Shown here one piece after another: positions 54,650 to 63,071 of a stretch of DNA of 63,071 nt. Source of the DNA: Ferruginibacter sp. Its GTDB lineage: Bacteria; Bacteroidota; Bacteroidia; Chitinophagales; Chitinophagaceae. Location: NCBI GenBank assembly GCA_025362235.1, contig JANYGZ010000066.1, positions 1 to 63,071 of the forward strand. Reading direction: 5' to 3'. The notes under the pieces are model-generated. The model searched no databases, was not told where the DNA came from, and was given only the letters and a program-made list of their open reading frames with translations. Positions within the stretch are counted from its first letter, which is position 1; the number at the start of each line of letters is the position of its first letter. Both the position numbers and the translations under genes were made by a program.

Positions 54650-54739
54650 CTGGTCTAATAAAATACAAATGAACTGGTGATCTCTTAAAAATCAGTCAAT
54701 TCCAACAAAAAAAGTTACTGGTCTATTTTTAAAACCAGT
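54649..54739. promoter_or_regulatory. Cluster of four ACTGGT motifs between sensor and MscS genes
   Basis: ACTGGT occurs at 54649-54654, 54673-54678 and 54717-54722, and inverted as ACCAGT at 54734-54739. The first copy touches the -33 TTG of the sensor gene. The set could be binding sites for a regulator, perhaps the neighbouring LuxR-type protein. Confidence 0.4.
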
Positions 54740-54820
54740 TTAAAAAATAATAGCTCATTTTATTTTTAGCTTATTTACCATAACTCTTTTAAAAAAACTA
54801 ACTTAGGGCAAAACTGTTAC

Positions 54821-57313
54821 ATGATACAAAAAGCCTGGTATGGTTATTTGAAAGGTTTCCTGTTTGGGATAATTGTTTTCTTTTCAATGGCGTGCGAAGC
54901 ACAACTCCTTCGTAAACCTGCAAAAGCTGCAAAAACCCAAAATATTGTGAGCAGAGATTCGACGGATTCTGTAAAAAAAGTTGCCGAAATAAATAAAAAA
55001 GCCCGGGCTGACACCTCCATATCACAACTGCTGGCTAAACTGGAGCAGCGTGTTATTCATTTAAATAAAGATTTAGGCCTGTTACGTCGTGGCTTTGATA
55101 CACTTGAAATAAGTGAAGAAATTCCAGAAATTGAAGACGGGCTTGACCGGTTACAGACTAACACTGGCAGAATACAATCCGGTGCAAATTTAAGAAATCT
55201 CAACTCTATAAAAGTTACTTTGCAGCAGGTACAAATAAGGGTGAGAGATGCCCAGGAAACATTGAATAAATATAATGAAGCGCTGATTACCATAAGCGAA
55301 AGCCAGGCTGGTTTTGCCGCTGACTCTTCCTGGAGTAAGCTGCCCGGAGATTCACTACTAAGGCTGAATTATCTTACCAAACTAAACCCGGTCATTAAAA
55401 AATCGAAGACCAATGATTCGCTTTTAACAGGCGCCATAAAATCTATTGGACTTCTGCAAACAAGAATATCAAGTTCTTATCTTAAATGCGCAGAATTGCT
55501 GGATGAAGTAAATGTGCAGATTAAAAATATTCAATTAAATTTTTCAAAACGGGATGCACCAGTGTTATGGCAGGCAAAAAACAGCAATGAAGTAAATAGT
55601 TTGGAAGAAAATCTGCGGTTTGGTTTTAAAAAAAATCTTAGCATCTGCATTTATTATCTTTCTGTAAATATTGGCTCTTTGTTTTTCGCTCTTTTTTTAG
55701 GAAGCGTATTTTTTATACTAAGCCAGGTGAGTACCCAAAAGCTGCGTAAATCAGGCACAGCAAACTGGGATTTGCCCCTGCATTTTTTGAAAAATAAAAT
55801 CGGGCTACCCGCACTTCTTGGTGTTTTTACTTTACTGCCCTTTAGTTTAAGAAACCCGCCGGCAGGGCTGGTAGAGTTTTTTTGGTTTCTTATGCTGATA
55901 ACCGTAACAATAATACGCTGGAAAGATTGGCCCGTAGGTTTCAGGCTCATGTGGATCGGTATCATTGCTTTTTTTATTCTATTCAGTATTGATAGCTTTT
56001 TGCAGGAGATCACTTTTATTGAAAGAATCCTGCTGGCTATTTCAAACCTTTGTGCAATTACTTTAGGTTGGTATATGTACCGCGAAGTGCGGAAAGATAA
56101 ATCCCGTTATCATAAACTGATGAACGAATCTTTATTTATTTTTATAATTGTCAATATCGTTGCTTTACTAATGAATTTTGCAGGCAGGGTAAACCTTGCC
56201 AGGGTATTATCCAATTCCGCCGTGTTGGGTGTTGCGCTTTTACTGGCATTACAAATCCTCAGAGAAATACTATTGGAATTTTTGTATCTACAGGTAGAAG
56301 CATACCAGTATTTTAGTTTGGCAAGATTTAGTGAATTCAAAAAAATGAAAGAAAAATTCAGGACCACACTTGGTATTATCATTACCATATTGTGGGCACT
56401 GGCGCTGGCGTGGAGTTTAAATCTTTACGATCCTATAGCAGAAGCTGTAGGAAATTTTTTGGTACAAAGAAGACCCGTGGGTGAATTTAGTTTTTCATTC
56501 AGTACTGTACTGGTGTTTGCCGGTATCATCTGGTTATCCATCCTTGCAGGCAGGCTAGTCACTTTTATTTTTCATGGCGACGATTTAAATGTTGTTGGCA
56601 GCCGAAAAAACAAAAGTGGTTCACTGATACTTTTTGGAAGGCTGACTATTTATACTATCGGAGTATTGCTGGCCTTTGCTGCTACCGGTATAGCCATGGA
56701 TAAATTTGCGATAGTATTAGGCGCATTGGGTGTTGGTATTGGGTTTGGTTTGCAGAATGTTGTAAACAACCTGGTATCAGGTATTATTCTTGCAATTGAA
56801 AAACCTATGGAAATAGGAGACGTTATTGAACTGGGTACCCAGGTGGGAACCGTAAAACAAATTGGTTTCCGCAGCAGTACAATTGCAACGTTTGACGGCT
56901 CCGTTATTATTGTTCCCAATGGCGATTTTACTTCGCAACAGTTGATCAACTGGACGCACTCGAACAATAATTACCGAAGGGTAGAAATTATTGTAGGCGT
57001 ACAATATGGCAGCAATCTTGAGCAGGTTAAAAAATTGATCGACACAATTATTCAGCAAAACCAGGATGTGGTCAAATACCCGGAGCCTATTATACTGGTG
57101 AATGAATTTGCCAGTAGTTCAGTGAATATAAGAATATTGTTCTGGACAGCTGATTATGATAAATGGCTGTCACTAAAGAGTAAGATCAACCAGGCAATAT
57201 ATGAATCATTTGCTGAGAATGGTATTGAAATTCCTGTGCCGCAAACTGACCTGCACATTAAGTCCATCGATCCTGAAGTGGCGAAAATTTTAAGAGGAAA
57301 AAATAATGAATAG
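54821..57313 (+). CDS. Large MscS-family mechanosensitive channel
   Basis: An 830-residue membrane protein. A signal or anchor segment (residues 1-28) leads to a periplasmic coiled-coil domain (about 30-260, e.g. LLAKLEQRVIHLNKDLGLL). Several membrane segments follow, then the pore helix and MscS core (ALGVGIGFGLQNVVNNLVSG, IIVPNGDFTSQQLINWTHSN). The layout resembles MscK/YbdG-like large channels that release solutes in osmotic down-shock. It is divergent from the sensor kinase gene and may be monocistronic. Confidence 0.93.
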   Translation: MIQKAWYGYLKGFLFGIIVFFSMACEAQLLRKPAKAAKTQNIVSRDSTDSVKKVAEINKKARADTSISQLLAKLEQRVIHLNKDLGLLRRGFDTLEISEEIPEIEDGLDRLQTNTGRIQSGANLRNLNSIKVTLQQVQIRVRDAQETLNKYNEALITISESQAGFAADSSWSKLPGDSLLRLNYLTKLNPVIKKSKTNDSLLTGAIKSIGLLQTRISSSYLKCAELLDEVNVQIKNIQLNFSKRDAPVLWQAKNSNEVNSLEENLRFGFKKNLSICIYYLSVNIGSLFFALFLGSVFFILSQVSTQKLRKSGTANWDLPLHFLKNKIGLPALLGVFTLLPFSLRNPPAGLVEFFWFLMLITVTIIRWKDWPVGFRLMWIGIIAFFILFSIDSFLQEITFIERILLAISNLCAITLGWYMYREVRKDKSRYHKLMNESLFIFIIVNIVALLMNFAGRVNLARVLSNSAVLGVALLLALQILREILLEFLYLQVEAYQYFSLARFSEFKKMKEKFRTTLGIIITILWALALAWSLNLYDPIAEAVGNFLVQRRPVGEFSFSFSTVLVFAGIIWLSILAGRLVTFIFHGDDLNVVGSRKNKSGSLILFGRLTIYTIGVLLAFAATGIAMDKFAIVLGALGVGIGFGLQNVVNNLVSGIILAIEKPMEIGDVIELGTQVGTVKQIGFRSSTIATFDGSVIIVPNGDFTSQQLINWTHSNNNYRRVEIIVGVQYGSNLEQVKKLIDTIIQQNQDVVKYPEPIILVNEFASSSVNIRILFWTADYDKWLSLKSKINQAIYESFAENGIEIPVPQTDLHIKSIDPEVAKILRGKNNE

Positions 57314-57339
57314 TAAATTCAATTGATCACTTTAGCCTT

Positions 57340-58125
57340 TTATTTAAACATACTCCTCAATTCAATTATTTTTTGATTTGGTCCGTCCATTTTTATTAAC
57401 CCGCTACGTGGGCGATCTAAATCAATAATGGTAAAAACAGTGGAAGAAAGCATTATGGCAAGCCCCATTACAACAATCCAGTCAATTTTATTTTTATTAT
57501 CATAGCCCAATAAAAAAGCAGAACAGATACAAAGGATAAAGAGAAAGTACATGATAGAATCGGGGATGGTAGCCTCATTAGCCGCCCGACGGGTAGTAGT
57601 AATATCAATCATAGCATTTAAGGCCGGTATCAATTGCGATGTTCGTGTAATAACATCATTTACTTTTGCATAGTTAGCAGCAATTAACCATATTTTGTGG
57701 CTGAGGCTATCAGTCTTGGTAAAACCTTCAGCAATTTTTCCCCGATCCAAACCTGCCCGGTAAAAGATAATCCTTGCCTCAACATATTTTTCTAAATTGT
57801 CCCTGAGCAATTGTCGCACACTGTCCGGGTAAATATCGGTGCGCAAAATAACTGTGCCAATATTGTTGGCTTCCTCAACTATAACCTGTCTTCTTGTATC
57901 AAATCTTGAACTGGCCATGCTAAAGGTAAATGCAAGCAATAAACCCAATAACCCCAAAAGGGTACCATTAATGGCGCCCAACTCTACAGCAGAGTCATGA
58001 GGATTTTTTTCAATTGCCTTTCTGCGTAACCAATGCCCAAAAAGGTAACAGATAATAATTAGTATAAAAATAATTACTGCTATAAAAAGAGAAGATGCTG
58101 ATTGAAGCAAAGTAAGGTTTAGCAT
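57340..58125 (-). CDS. DUF4239 (bestrophin-like) membrane protein
   Basis: A 261-residue protein with two N-terminal membrane segments (SLFIAVIIFILIIICYLF, GLLGLLLAFTFSMASSRFD) and two near the C terminus (MYFLFILCICSAFLLGYD, IVVMGLAIMLSSTVFTIIDL). The segment DTRRQVIVEEANNIGTVILR and the terminal DLDRPRSGLIK are typical of DUF4239 proteins, thought to be bestrophin-like. The ATG at 58125 was chosen over a TTG at 58149. It converges with the MscS gene, with 26 bp between stops, so both may serve ion balance (inference). Confidence 0.85.
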   Translation of the reverse strand: MLNLTLLQSASSLFIAVIIFILIIICYLFGHWLRRKAIEKNPHDSAVELGAINGTLLGLLGLLLAFTFSMASSRFDTRRQVIVEEANNIGTVILRTDIYPDSVRQLLRDNLEKYVEARIIFYRAGLDRGKIAEGFTKTDSLSHKIWLIAANYAKVNDVITRTSQLIPALNAMIDITTTRRAANEATIPDSIMYFLFILCICSAFLLGYDNKNKIDWIVVMGLAIMLSSTVFTIIDLDRPRSGLIKMDGPNQKIIELRSMFK

Positions 58126-58277
58126 AATAAATTTTGAATGTATTTGCAAAACATATTTTTAAATGATGTTATTAAAGTTGTATACTTTGACAAACGTACA
58201 AAAAAATATTTTACAAGTTCCAAAACAAAAAATTACGAATTGATATTTATAGCAAGGGCAAGTGCAGAGAAGCAATT

Positions 58278-60554
58278 TTAGAATGATATGGTCAAACTTA
58301 ACCTTGCAAAAAATGGGGAACCTGGCGTAAAATGAATTTCAGAAACAGGGGCCGGTTCGTTTTGCAATTTACTTTCCGTATCAAATTGCGTTTCTTTCCA
58401 TTTTGTATTTAAAAGATTTTGAACAGAAAAGCCAGCCTCCCAATTTTTATTTGTATAGTTAATAGCTGCATCAATAATAAAGTACCCTTTTGCAATAACC
58501 GTATTGGTTTCATTGGCAGGCCTATCGCCCATAAAACGATAACGCAGGCTGCCATTCCACCCCTGTTCTTTTCTATAGGTTAATCCGCCTGCACTTGTAA
58601 AAATTGGTGCCAATGGCAGGTAGGCTTCTTCTTTAGCAACACCCAATGCCCTCGGGTGAGTAACATTAAGATCTATATCCGCAAACAATTTTTTTGCCAC
58701 TTCTACTCTTGCTGAAAAATCAAAACCCATACGCTGTGTTTGCCCCCCAGGCTCTACTACTCCTTCATCACCCACATAAACAAATTCCTGCTGAAGCCAT
58801 AAATACCATAACGCAGACTGCAACACTACCTTTTTGCCCACTCTAAAAATACCCCCTATATCTGTTCCATAAGCTGGCGGTACAACTTTTTTACCATTTT
58901 CCTGTACGGCTACCCTTGTGTCATTGCTGTGAAAACCTCTGCCATTGTACCAATACAATTGCACTTTATCATTTAACCTATAATTAAAATTAAGTTTTGG
59001 GCTAAGTATGGTTGAGTTGGAACTTAGCAGGGTATCAGTTAATTTATTATTATAACTATTGGCAAAATAGTCTGCTCTTAATGCACCCGTAATATCCAGT
59101 TTTGAGGAAAGGGATAATTGCTGCGACCAGTATGTACCTGCATTAAATTCATTAATGTCGCCAAACATAATTTCTTTGGTATTTAAAATCCTGTCTTTGG
59201 TTCGGGTTAATTCAATATTGTCAATTTCATCATACCTTACCTGTATGCCCGCAGTAGTAGCGGTTTTAAATTTACCTATATAAAAATCTTTTTGATAAGA
59301 GCCATTGTAACCCCAGATATTCCTGTTTTCTTTTTGACGTATCTGATCGCCGTTTATTGAATCTTCTTTATAAAAAGTAAAATTGCTGTACAATTCAAAT
59401 TTGTACCTGGTATAAAATATTTGATTGTGCAATAGTCCCCCATTTGCGAGATTGGTCATCAATTCTATATTAGCATTGTACCGGGAAGTTTTACCGCCTT
59501 CTGTATTATCGATGGCACCGTAAAAGCCTACCAGTCCGCTTTCCACTGCCCTATCGGGTATTTGCCCCGATGCATTCCATTTACTTGTAAATGCCATTAG
59601 TGTTGTGGTTAATGTATTGTTTTTACCAATAGCCCCATGATATTTGAGCATGCCGTTAAACCTGCTAAAATCCTGTGGACTATCAAAATACCCTTTTGTA
59701 AATGAGCCCTCTCCGGCAAAATATAAACTTTGATTTCTTCTTTCAGCCTGTGGCTTTAGCAGGTTGATGCCGGCAATGGTACGGTAAGTATCAAACTGCC
59801 CTACTTCTATTTTTGCAAAATTATTTTCCAGGTAATCTTTTGTTTTAAAGGCTACATAACCCGCAGTGGTAAAATTTCCTTTGTCTGCAAAATAAGGGCC
59901 TTTATTAAAATTTACTTTATCGATTATTTCAGGAATTACAAAATGCAGATCGGCATATCCCTGCCCGTGTGCATGGCTTACCATATTTACTGGCATACCA
60001 TCTACAGTAATATTTATATCTGTACCATGATCCAGATCGAAGCCACGTAAAAATAATTGTTCTGCTTTACCACCACCGGCATGCTGGCCAATAAATAATC
60101 CTGGTACCATCCTCAACACTTCCTGCGAATTATTAATGGGCCGTAAATGAATATCAAAATCGCTGATGGTTTTAAAAATTCCTTTATTGGCTATTGCACT
60201 AATTTTTATTTCTTCCATACTGTTAACCTTGGGCCATAAATTAACCGTAGCAATATTGTTTAAAAATATAATTGAATCTACATGGATAGATAAAGGCTGG
60301 TAACCAATGCAGGATATTAATAATTTCGTCGAAGTTTCACCTAATTTGTTTATACCAATAAACCCGTTATCATCTGTCAATGCTGTAAAACTTCCTTCTT
60401 CCGATTTAACCGAAGCCTCCTGCACAGGTATCTTTGAAACGGCATTTATAATGTAGATACCCTTTTTGTTAGATTGAGCATTTAATGAAAGGGATGCTGC
60501 CAATGAAACCATGCTTAAAAACAGTAAAAATATTTTTCGGGGTACAATCCTCAT
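58278..60554 (-). CDS. TonB-dependent outer-membrane receptor
   Basis: A 758-residue receptor with a signal peptide ending LNAQS. Residues about 30-105 form the CarboxypepD_reg domain. The plug follows (EVLRMVPGLFIGQHAGGG, LFLRGFDLDHGTDINITVDG, KGPYFADKGNFTTAGYV). A 22-strand barrel of about 500 residues ends in LSLTISF with terminal phenylalanine. A plug segment rich in His (MVSHAHGQGYADLHF) recurs in a widespread receptor group of unassigned cargo. No SusD partner follows, so it is not a SusCD pair. ATG 60554 was chosen over TTG 60563. Confidence 0.93.
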   Translation of the reverse strand: MRIVPRKIFLLFLSMVSLAASLSLNAQSNKKGIYIINAVSKIPVQEASVKSEEGSFTALTDDNGFIGINKLGETSTKLLISCIGYQPLSIHVDSIIFLNNIATVNLWPKVNSMEEIKISAIANKGIFKTISDFDIHLRPINNSQEVLRMVPGLFIGQHAGGGKAEQLFLRGFDLDHGTDINITVDGMPVNMVSHAHGQGYADLHFVIPEIIDKVNFNKGPYFADKGNFTTAGYVAFKTKDYLENNFAKIEVGQFDTYRTIAGINLLKPQAERRNQSLYFAGEGSFTKGYFDSPQDFSRFNGMLKYHGAIGKNNTLTTTLMAFTSKWNASGQIPDRAVESGLVGFYGAIDNTEGGKTSRYNANIELMTNLANGGLLHNQIFYTRYKFELYSNFTFYKEDSINGDQIRQKENRNIWGYNGSYQKDFYIGKFKTATTAGIQVRYDEIDNIELTRTKDRILNTKEIMFGDINEFNAGTYWSQQLSLSSKLDITGALRADYFANSYNNKLTDTLLSSNSTILSPKLNFNYRLNDKVQLYWYNGRGFHSNDTRVAVQENGKKVVPPAYGTDIGGIFRVGKKVVLQSALWYLWLQQEFVYVGDEGVVEPGGQTQRMGFDFSARVEVAKKLFADIDLNVTHPRALGVAKEEAYLPLAPIFTSAGGLTYRKEQGWNGSLRYRFMGDRPANETNTVIAKGYFIIDAAINYTNKNWEAGFSVQNLLNTKWKETQFDTESKLQNEPAPVSEIHFTPGSPFFARLSLTISF

Positions 60555-60638
60555 GTTAGCCAATTAGTTTAATGCTATAAATGTTACAACATTTACGAAA
60601 TTAAAGGTTTTATGGTTTGAGGGAAAGGTATACAATAG

Positions 60639-61063
60639 TTACTTTATAACTCTATCAATACCGTTAGCCACGCCGAATTTAATCATTTTACCATAACCAT
60701 CGTCTGGCAAATAAACCGTAAATGCGAGCGCCAGTTCATAATTTTTTTTGGCATTAGCAAAGTCGTTTAAGTCTTCGTAACATTTGGCAATATTGATATA
60801 CAAAGAAGGATAGGTTGCTTTGATGCTTTGGTCATCTATTTTTATGGCAAGTTGAAAGCTGTTTCATCCCATTTTAATTTGTCTTCAACAGTCTCCTGAT
60901 GGCGTGCAACATAATGAGCCGCCGTAAATTTTTCAAAATTATTTACCGCCCCGTTCCATGCCTGGTGAAATAAATTTTTGGCGTCTTCTTTTTTCCCTTG
61001 TCCCTCAAGGCTCATTCCTTCGGCACATAACTTAACTACATTGTTATTTGGGTCAAATTGCAT
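60639..61063 (-). pseudogene. Tetratricopeptide-type protein gene with a frameshift
   Basis: From ATG 61063 the frame encodes FDPNNNVVKLCAEGMSLEG and HQAWNGAVNNFEKFTAAHYV, ending in DETAFNLP at TAA 60842. One base earlier in frame, the sequence continues QLAIKIDDQSIKATYPSLYI and NIAKCYEDLNDFANAKKNYE to TAA 60639, completing a ~140-residue TPR-like rRNA-adenine-methyltransferase-neighbour type protein known in Bacteroidota; its role is unknown. A single missing base near 60855 accounts for the break. The total length (425 bp) is not a multiple of three. Confidence 0.65.
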
Positions 61064-61282
61064 TTTGGTTTTTTTGTTGGCAAAGCACAAATGTAAAAAA
61101 ATTTTTTGCCATTGCCATTTAAAGCAGTGTAACTGCAATTTTCGGTAAAATGAGAGCTTAGTATTTCATTCCAGATTTTTGCTTTAATTAGTCCTGACTT
61201 TTTTATTCCGTTTATTGTGAATTTTTTGTATTATTGAAATATATTTTAACAAATGCTAACGCTTTAAATCAAACTTAGCTGT

Positions 61283-62524
61283 ATGAATATCTCAAAATAC
61301 AATGCTGCCTTTATTTTGCTTTTTGAAATGACTGCCTCCTGCAATAACAATACTACCAAGCCAGCAACTGTTTCAAAAGATTCTATAACTATTCAAAAAG
61401 GTATGTATGCTTACGATGCTGATTTTTTAAAAAAGCATACGTCAAAAGTGTTGGAACTCGCCAATGAAGATTCCTCTGCTAAAGTTTTGCTGAGTGCCGA
61501 TTACCAGGGCCGTGTAATGACCAGCACTGCTACCGGTGATTCAGGCACCAGTTTTGGCTGGCTTAATTATGATTTAATTGCAGCACCGCAAAAGAAAAAA
61601 CATTTCAACCCTGTTGGCGGAGAAGAACGTTTTTGGATGGGCCCCGAAGGCGGCCAGTATTCGCTTTATTTTAAAGGAGGCGATTCATTTAATATTGCCC
61701 ACTGGCAGGTTCCTTCTTTTATTGATACGGCAATGTATGATATTGCGCAATCAGACAAGGCTTCCGTAATCTTTACAAAAAAAGCAAGCATCACCAATTT
61801 TAGCGGAACAAAATTTGACTTGTCGATAGAAAGAAAAATAAGTTTGCTTACAAAAGACCAGTTAACAAACCAGTTGAAAATAACTATTCCTTCCAACATT
61901 CATTTTGTAGGATTTGAAACAGATAATAAAATTACCAATACAAGCAATGCAGACTGGGTGAAAACGAAAGGGCTTTTGTCTATCTGGCTTTTAGGCATGT
62001 TTACACCGTCTGCTAAAACAACGGTGATCATTCCATTTGACCCCATACCAAATGCACGCAGTTATATCACCAATAATTATTTTGGTGCAATACCAGCAGA
62101 ACGTTTACAGGTTAGGGATAGTGTGCTATATTTTATCTGCGACGGAAAATACAGAAGTAAGATCGGCCTGTCGCCATTAATTGCAAAACCAATTGCGGCA
62201 AGTTTTGATTTTGAAAAAAATGTATTGACCATCATCATTCCCCAGGTAAATAAAAATGCGGCTTATGTAAACAGCAAATGGGAAATGCAGAAAGAACCTT
62301 ATAAAGGCGATGTAATTAATTCATACAACGATGGCCCGCTGGCAGATGGTACACAAATGGGGCCCTTTTATGAAGTAGAATCTTCTTCACCAGCACTGGA
62401 ACTAAAAAAGGGTGAGACAAGCAGGTATAAAGAAATAACCTGCCATTTCCAGGGCGATTATGCCGCGTTAAAACAACTTACACAACAACTATTAGGTGTT
62501 GATATTGATACCATAAAAAGATAA
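61283..62524 (+). CDS. Lipoprotein resembling the DUF6786 family
   Basis: A 413-residue exported protein with a lipoprotein signal ending MTASC, then a short linker. The body is beta-rich (FGWLNYDLIAAPQKKKHFNP, GGEERFWMGPEGGQYSLYF), with repeated aromatic/glycine segments suggesting a galactose-mutarotase-like fold. The resemblance to DUF6786 is from memory and moderately sure. It lies 7 bp upstream of the SLC13 permease gene and is probably co-transcribed, so it may bind or process that carrier's substrate (inference). Confidence 0.75.
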   Translation: MNISKYNAAFILLFEMTASCNNNTTKPATVSKDSITIQKGMYAYDADFLKKHTSKVLELANEDSSAKVLLSADYQGRVMTSTATGDSGTSFGWLNYDLIAAPQKKKHFNPVGGEERFWMGPEGGQYSLYFKGGDSFNIAHWQVPSFIDTAMYDIAQSDKASVIFTKKASITNFSGTKFDLSIERKISLLTKDQLTNQLKITIPSNIHFVGFETDNKITNTSNADWVKTKGLLSIWLLGMFTPSAKTTVIIPFDPIPNARSYITNNYFGAIPAERLQVRDSVLYFICDGKYRSKIGLSPLIAKPIAASFDFEKNVLTIIIPQVNKNAAYVNSKWEMQKEPYKGDVINSYNDGPLADGTQMGPFYEVESSSPALELKKGETSRYKEITCHFQGDYAALKQLTQQLLGVDIDTIKR

Positions 62525-62531
62525 ACGAGCC

Positions 62532-63071
62532 ATGAACAATATTAAACCCATTAGTGTCGGAACTCAAAGAAAAAAATCAGTATTAAAATTCCTGTTTTCA
62601 TTAGCTGCGGCTATTGCAATGGTTTTTATTTTAAAGCAACCTGGGTTTACCGATTCGCAGGTATATGTTATTTTCCTCCTCTTCTTCGCTATTGGTTTGT
62701 GGTTTACCGAAGCAATTCCGGCTTTTGCTGTCGGTCTTTTTATCATTGCCTTCCTGGTATTTACGCTTGGCAATAAAAACCTTAACGCAGCTCCTGAAAA
62801 AGTAGATATCTATGTCAATACCTTTTCAAGCAGTGTGATCTGGCTTATGTTGGGCGGGTTCTTTCTGGCAGCAGCAATGACGAAAACAAAACTGGATGAA
62901 TCATTATTCCGGCTTACCATCAAATTGTCAGGTACTAGTCCAAGGAAACTGCTGATGGGTTTGATGCTTACCACAATGGTTGCTTCTATGCTTATGTCAA
63001 ACACCGCTACCACGGCGATGGTAGTTGCATCCATCACACCGTTTTTAAATACATTGGGTAAAAAATCGAAG
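62532..63071 (+). CDS. SLC13/DASS-family permease, 5' part only
   Basis: The frame opens at ATG 62532 and runs off the window after 180 codons. It shows several membrane segments (YVIFLLFFAIGLWFTEAIPA, SVIWLMLGGFFLAAAMTKT) and the first substrate-binding SNT motif in MLMSNTATTAM. Family members carry dicarboxylates, sulfate or citrate with Na+; the cargo cannot be told from this half. It follows the lipoprotein gene by 7 bp. Confidence 0.9.
   Translation, partial: MNNIKPISVGTQRKKSVLKFLFSLAAAIAMVFILKQPGFTDSQVYVIFLLFFAIGLWFTEAIPAFAVGLFIIAFLVFTLGNKNLNAAPEKVDIYVNTFSSSVIWLMLGGFFLAAAMTKTKLDESLFRLTIKLSGTSPRKLLMGLMLTTMVASMLMSNTATTAMVVASITPFLNTLGKKSK

Noticed and set aside
58278..60554. SusC/SusD polysaccharide utilisation pair
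   Set aside because: The receptor is shorter than SusC proteins, has no SusD gene beside it, and the nearest glycan genes are over 8 kb away.
16366..61063. Reassignment of TAA/TAG to glutamine, suggested by three interrupted genes compatible with CAR to TAR
   Set aside because: Many intact genes here end normally in TAA or TAG (for example the mutase at 6436 and FHS permease at 15220 with TAG), at the length expected for their families. Local mutation or read error is simpler.
1..63071. CRISPR array, tRNA, rRNA or prophage genes
   Set aside because: No regularly spaced repeats, no tRNA-like cloverleaf with CCA-proximal stem, no rRNA sequence and no phage structural genes were seen by eye; a covariance-model search would settle the RNA question.

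Overview
The window is AT-rich chromosomal DNA from a member of the Bacteroidota, most likely the Chitinophagaceae. Evidence: an outer-membrane TonB receptor and a secreted protein with carboxypeptidase-like regulatory domains; a hybrid sensor with a beta-propeller and Y_Y_Y domain; a signal peptidase I of over 500 residues with extra N-terminal membrane segments; Bacteroidota-type families (DUF2851, DUF2520, DHCW-motif cupin, MGH1-type glucosidase); and promoters fitting TTG-N(17-23)-TAnnTTTG rather than the sigma-70 consensus. No rRNA, tRNA, CRISPR array, phage or intact transposase was seen.

Layout. 1-7.0 kb: end of a YCII/DGPF gene with an ECF42-like sigma factor, a deacetylase remnant, small proteins, an A-type Fe-S carrier and the catalytic subunit of a methylmalonyl-CoA mutase family enzyme. 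7.1-16.2 kb: an alpha-glucan region with a secreted GH13 amylase and SLC45-like sugar transporter in one minus-strand operon, glgC-glgA in another, then a plus-strand FHS sugar permease with a ROK kinase. 16.3-26 kb: housekeeping genes (lipA, OsmC, DUF2851, maf, a UbiA prenyltransferase, KdsC-like phosphatase, iscX, ferredoxin, DUF2520, a hydrolase). 26-35.3 kb: topA, a broken YcxB-like gene, SirB1/transglutaminase, dps, GNAT, csaA, an ArsR regulator, ogt, cdd and lepB. 35.4-45 kb: a hydrolase, an NtrC-like regulator lacking its DNA-binding domain, a META lipoprotein, an eight-haem cytochrome fused to HEAT and TPR repeats, an AI-2E permease, a beta-barrel protein, and several decaying genes. 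45-63 kb: an arylsulfatase, a GH63-type glucosidase with an SDR, a LuxR-type response regulator beside its probable sensor kinase, a large MscS channel, a DUF4239 protein, a TonB receptor, a lipoprotein and the start of an SLC13 permease.

The carbohydrate genes form a coherent theme. Outer glucan hydrolysis and uptake (GH13 plus transporter), hexose uptake and phosphorylation (FHS plus ROK) and ADP-glucose glycogen synthesis (glgC, glgA) lie within 9 kb. A cytosolic-type glucosidase and a glucose-dehydrogenase-like SDR lie further on.

I did not find a convincing new multi-gene defence or biosynthetic system. The most notable signals are: (1) at least seven genes interrupted by a single-base event, three of them by in-frame TAA/TAG codons; (2) several intergenic inverted-repeat elements, including a perfect 24-bp hairpin upstream of the sulfatase and two related palindromic elements 31 kb apart; (3) a ROK kinase that has lost its zinc cysteines; (4) a sigma-54-type activator with neither a consensus GAFTGA loop nor an HTH; (5) a repeated ACTGGT motif overlapping the sensor-kinase promoter.
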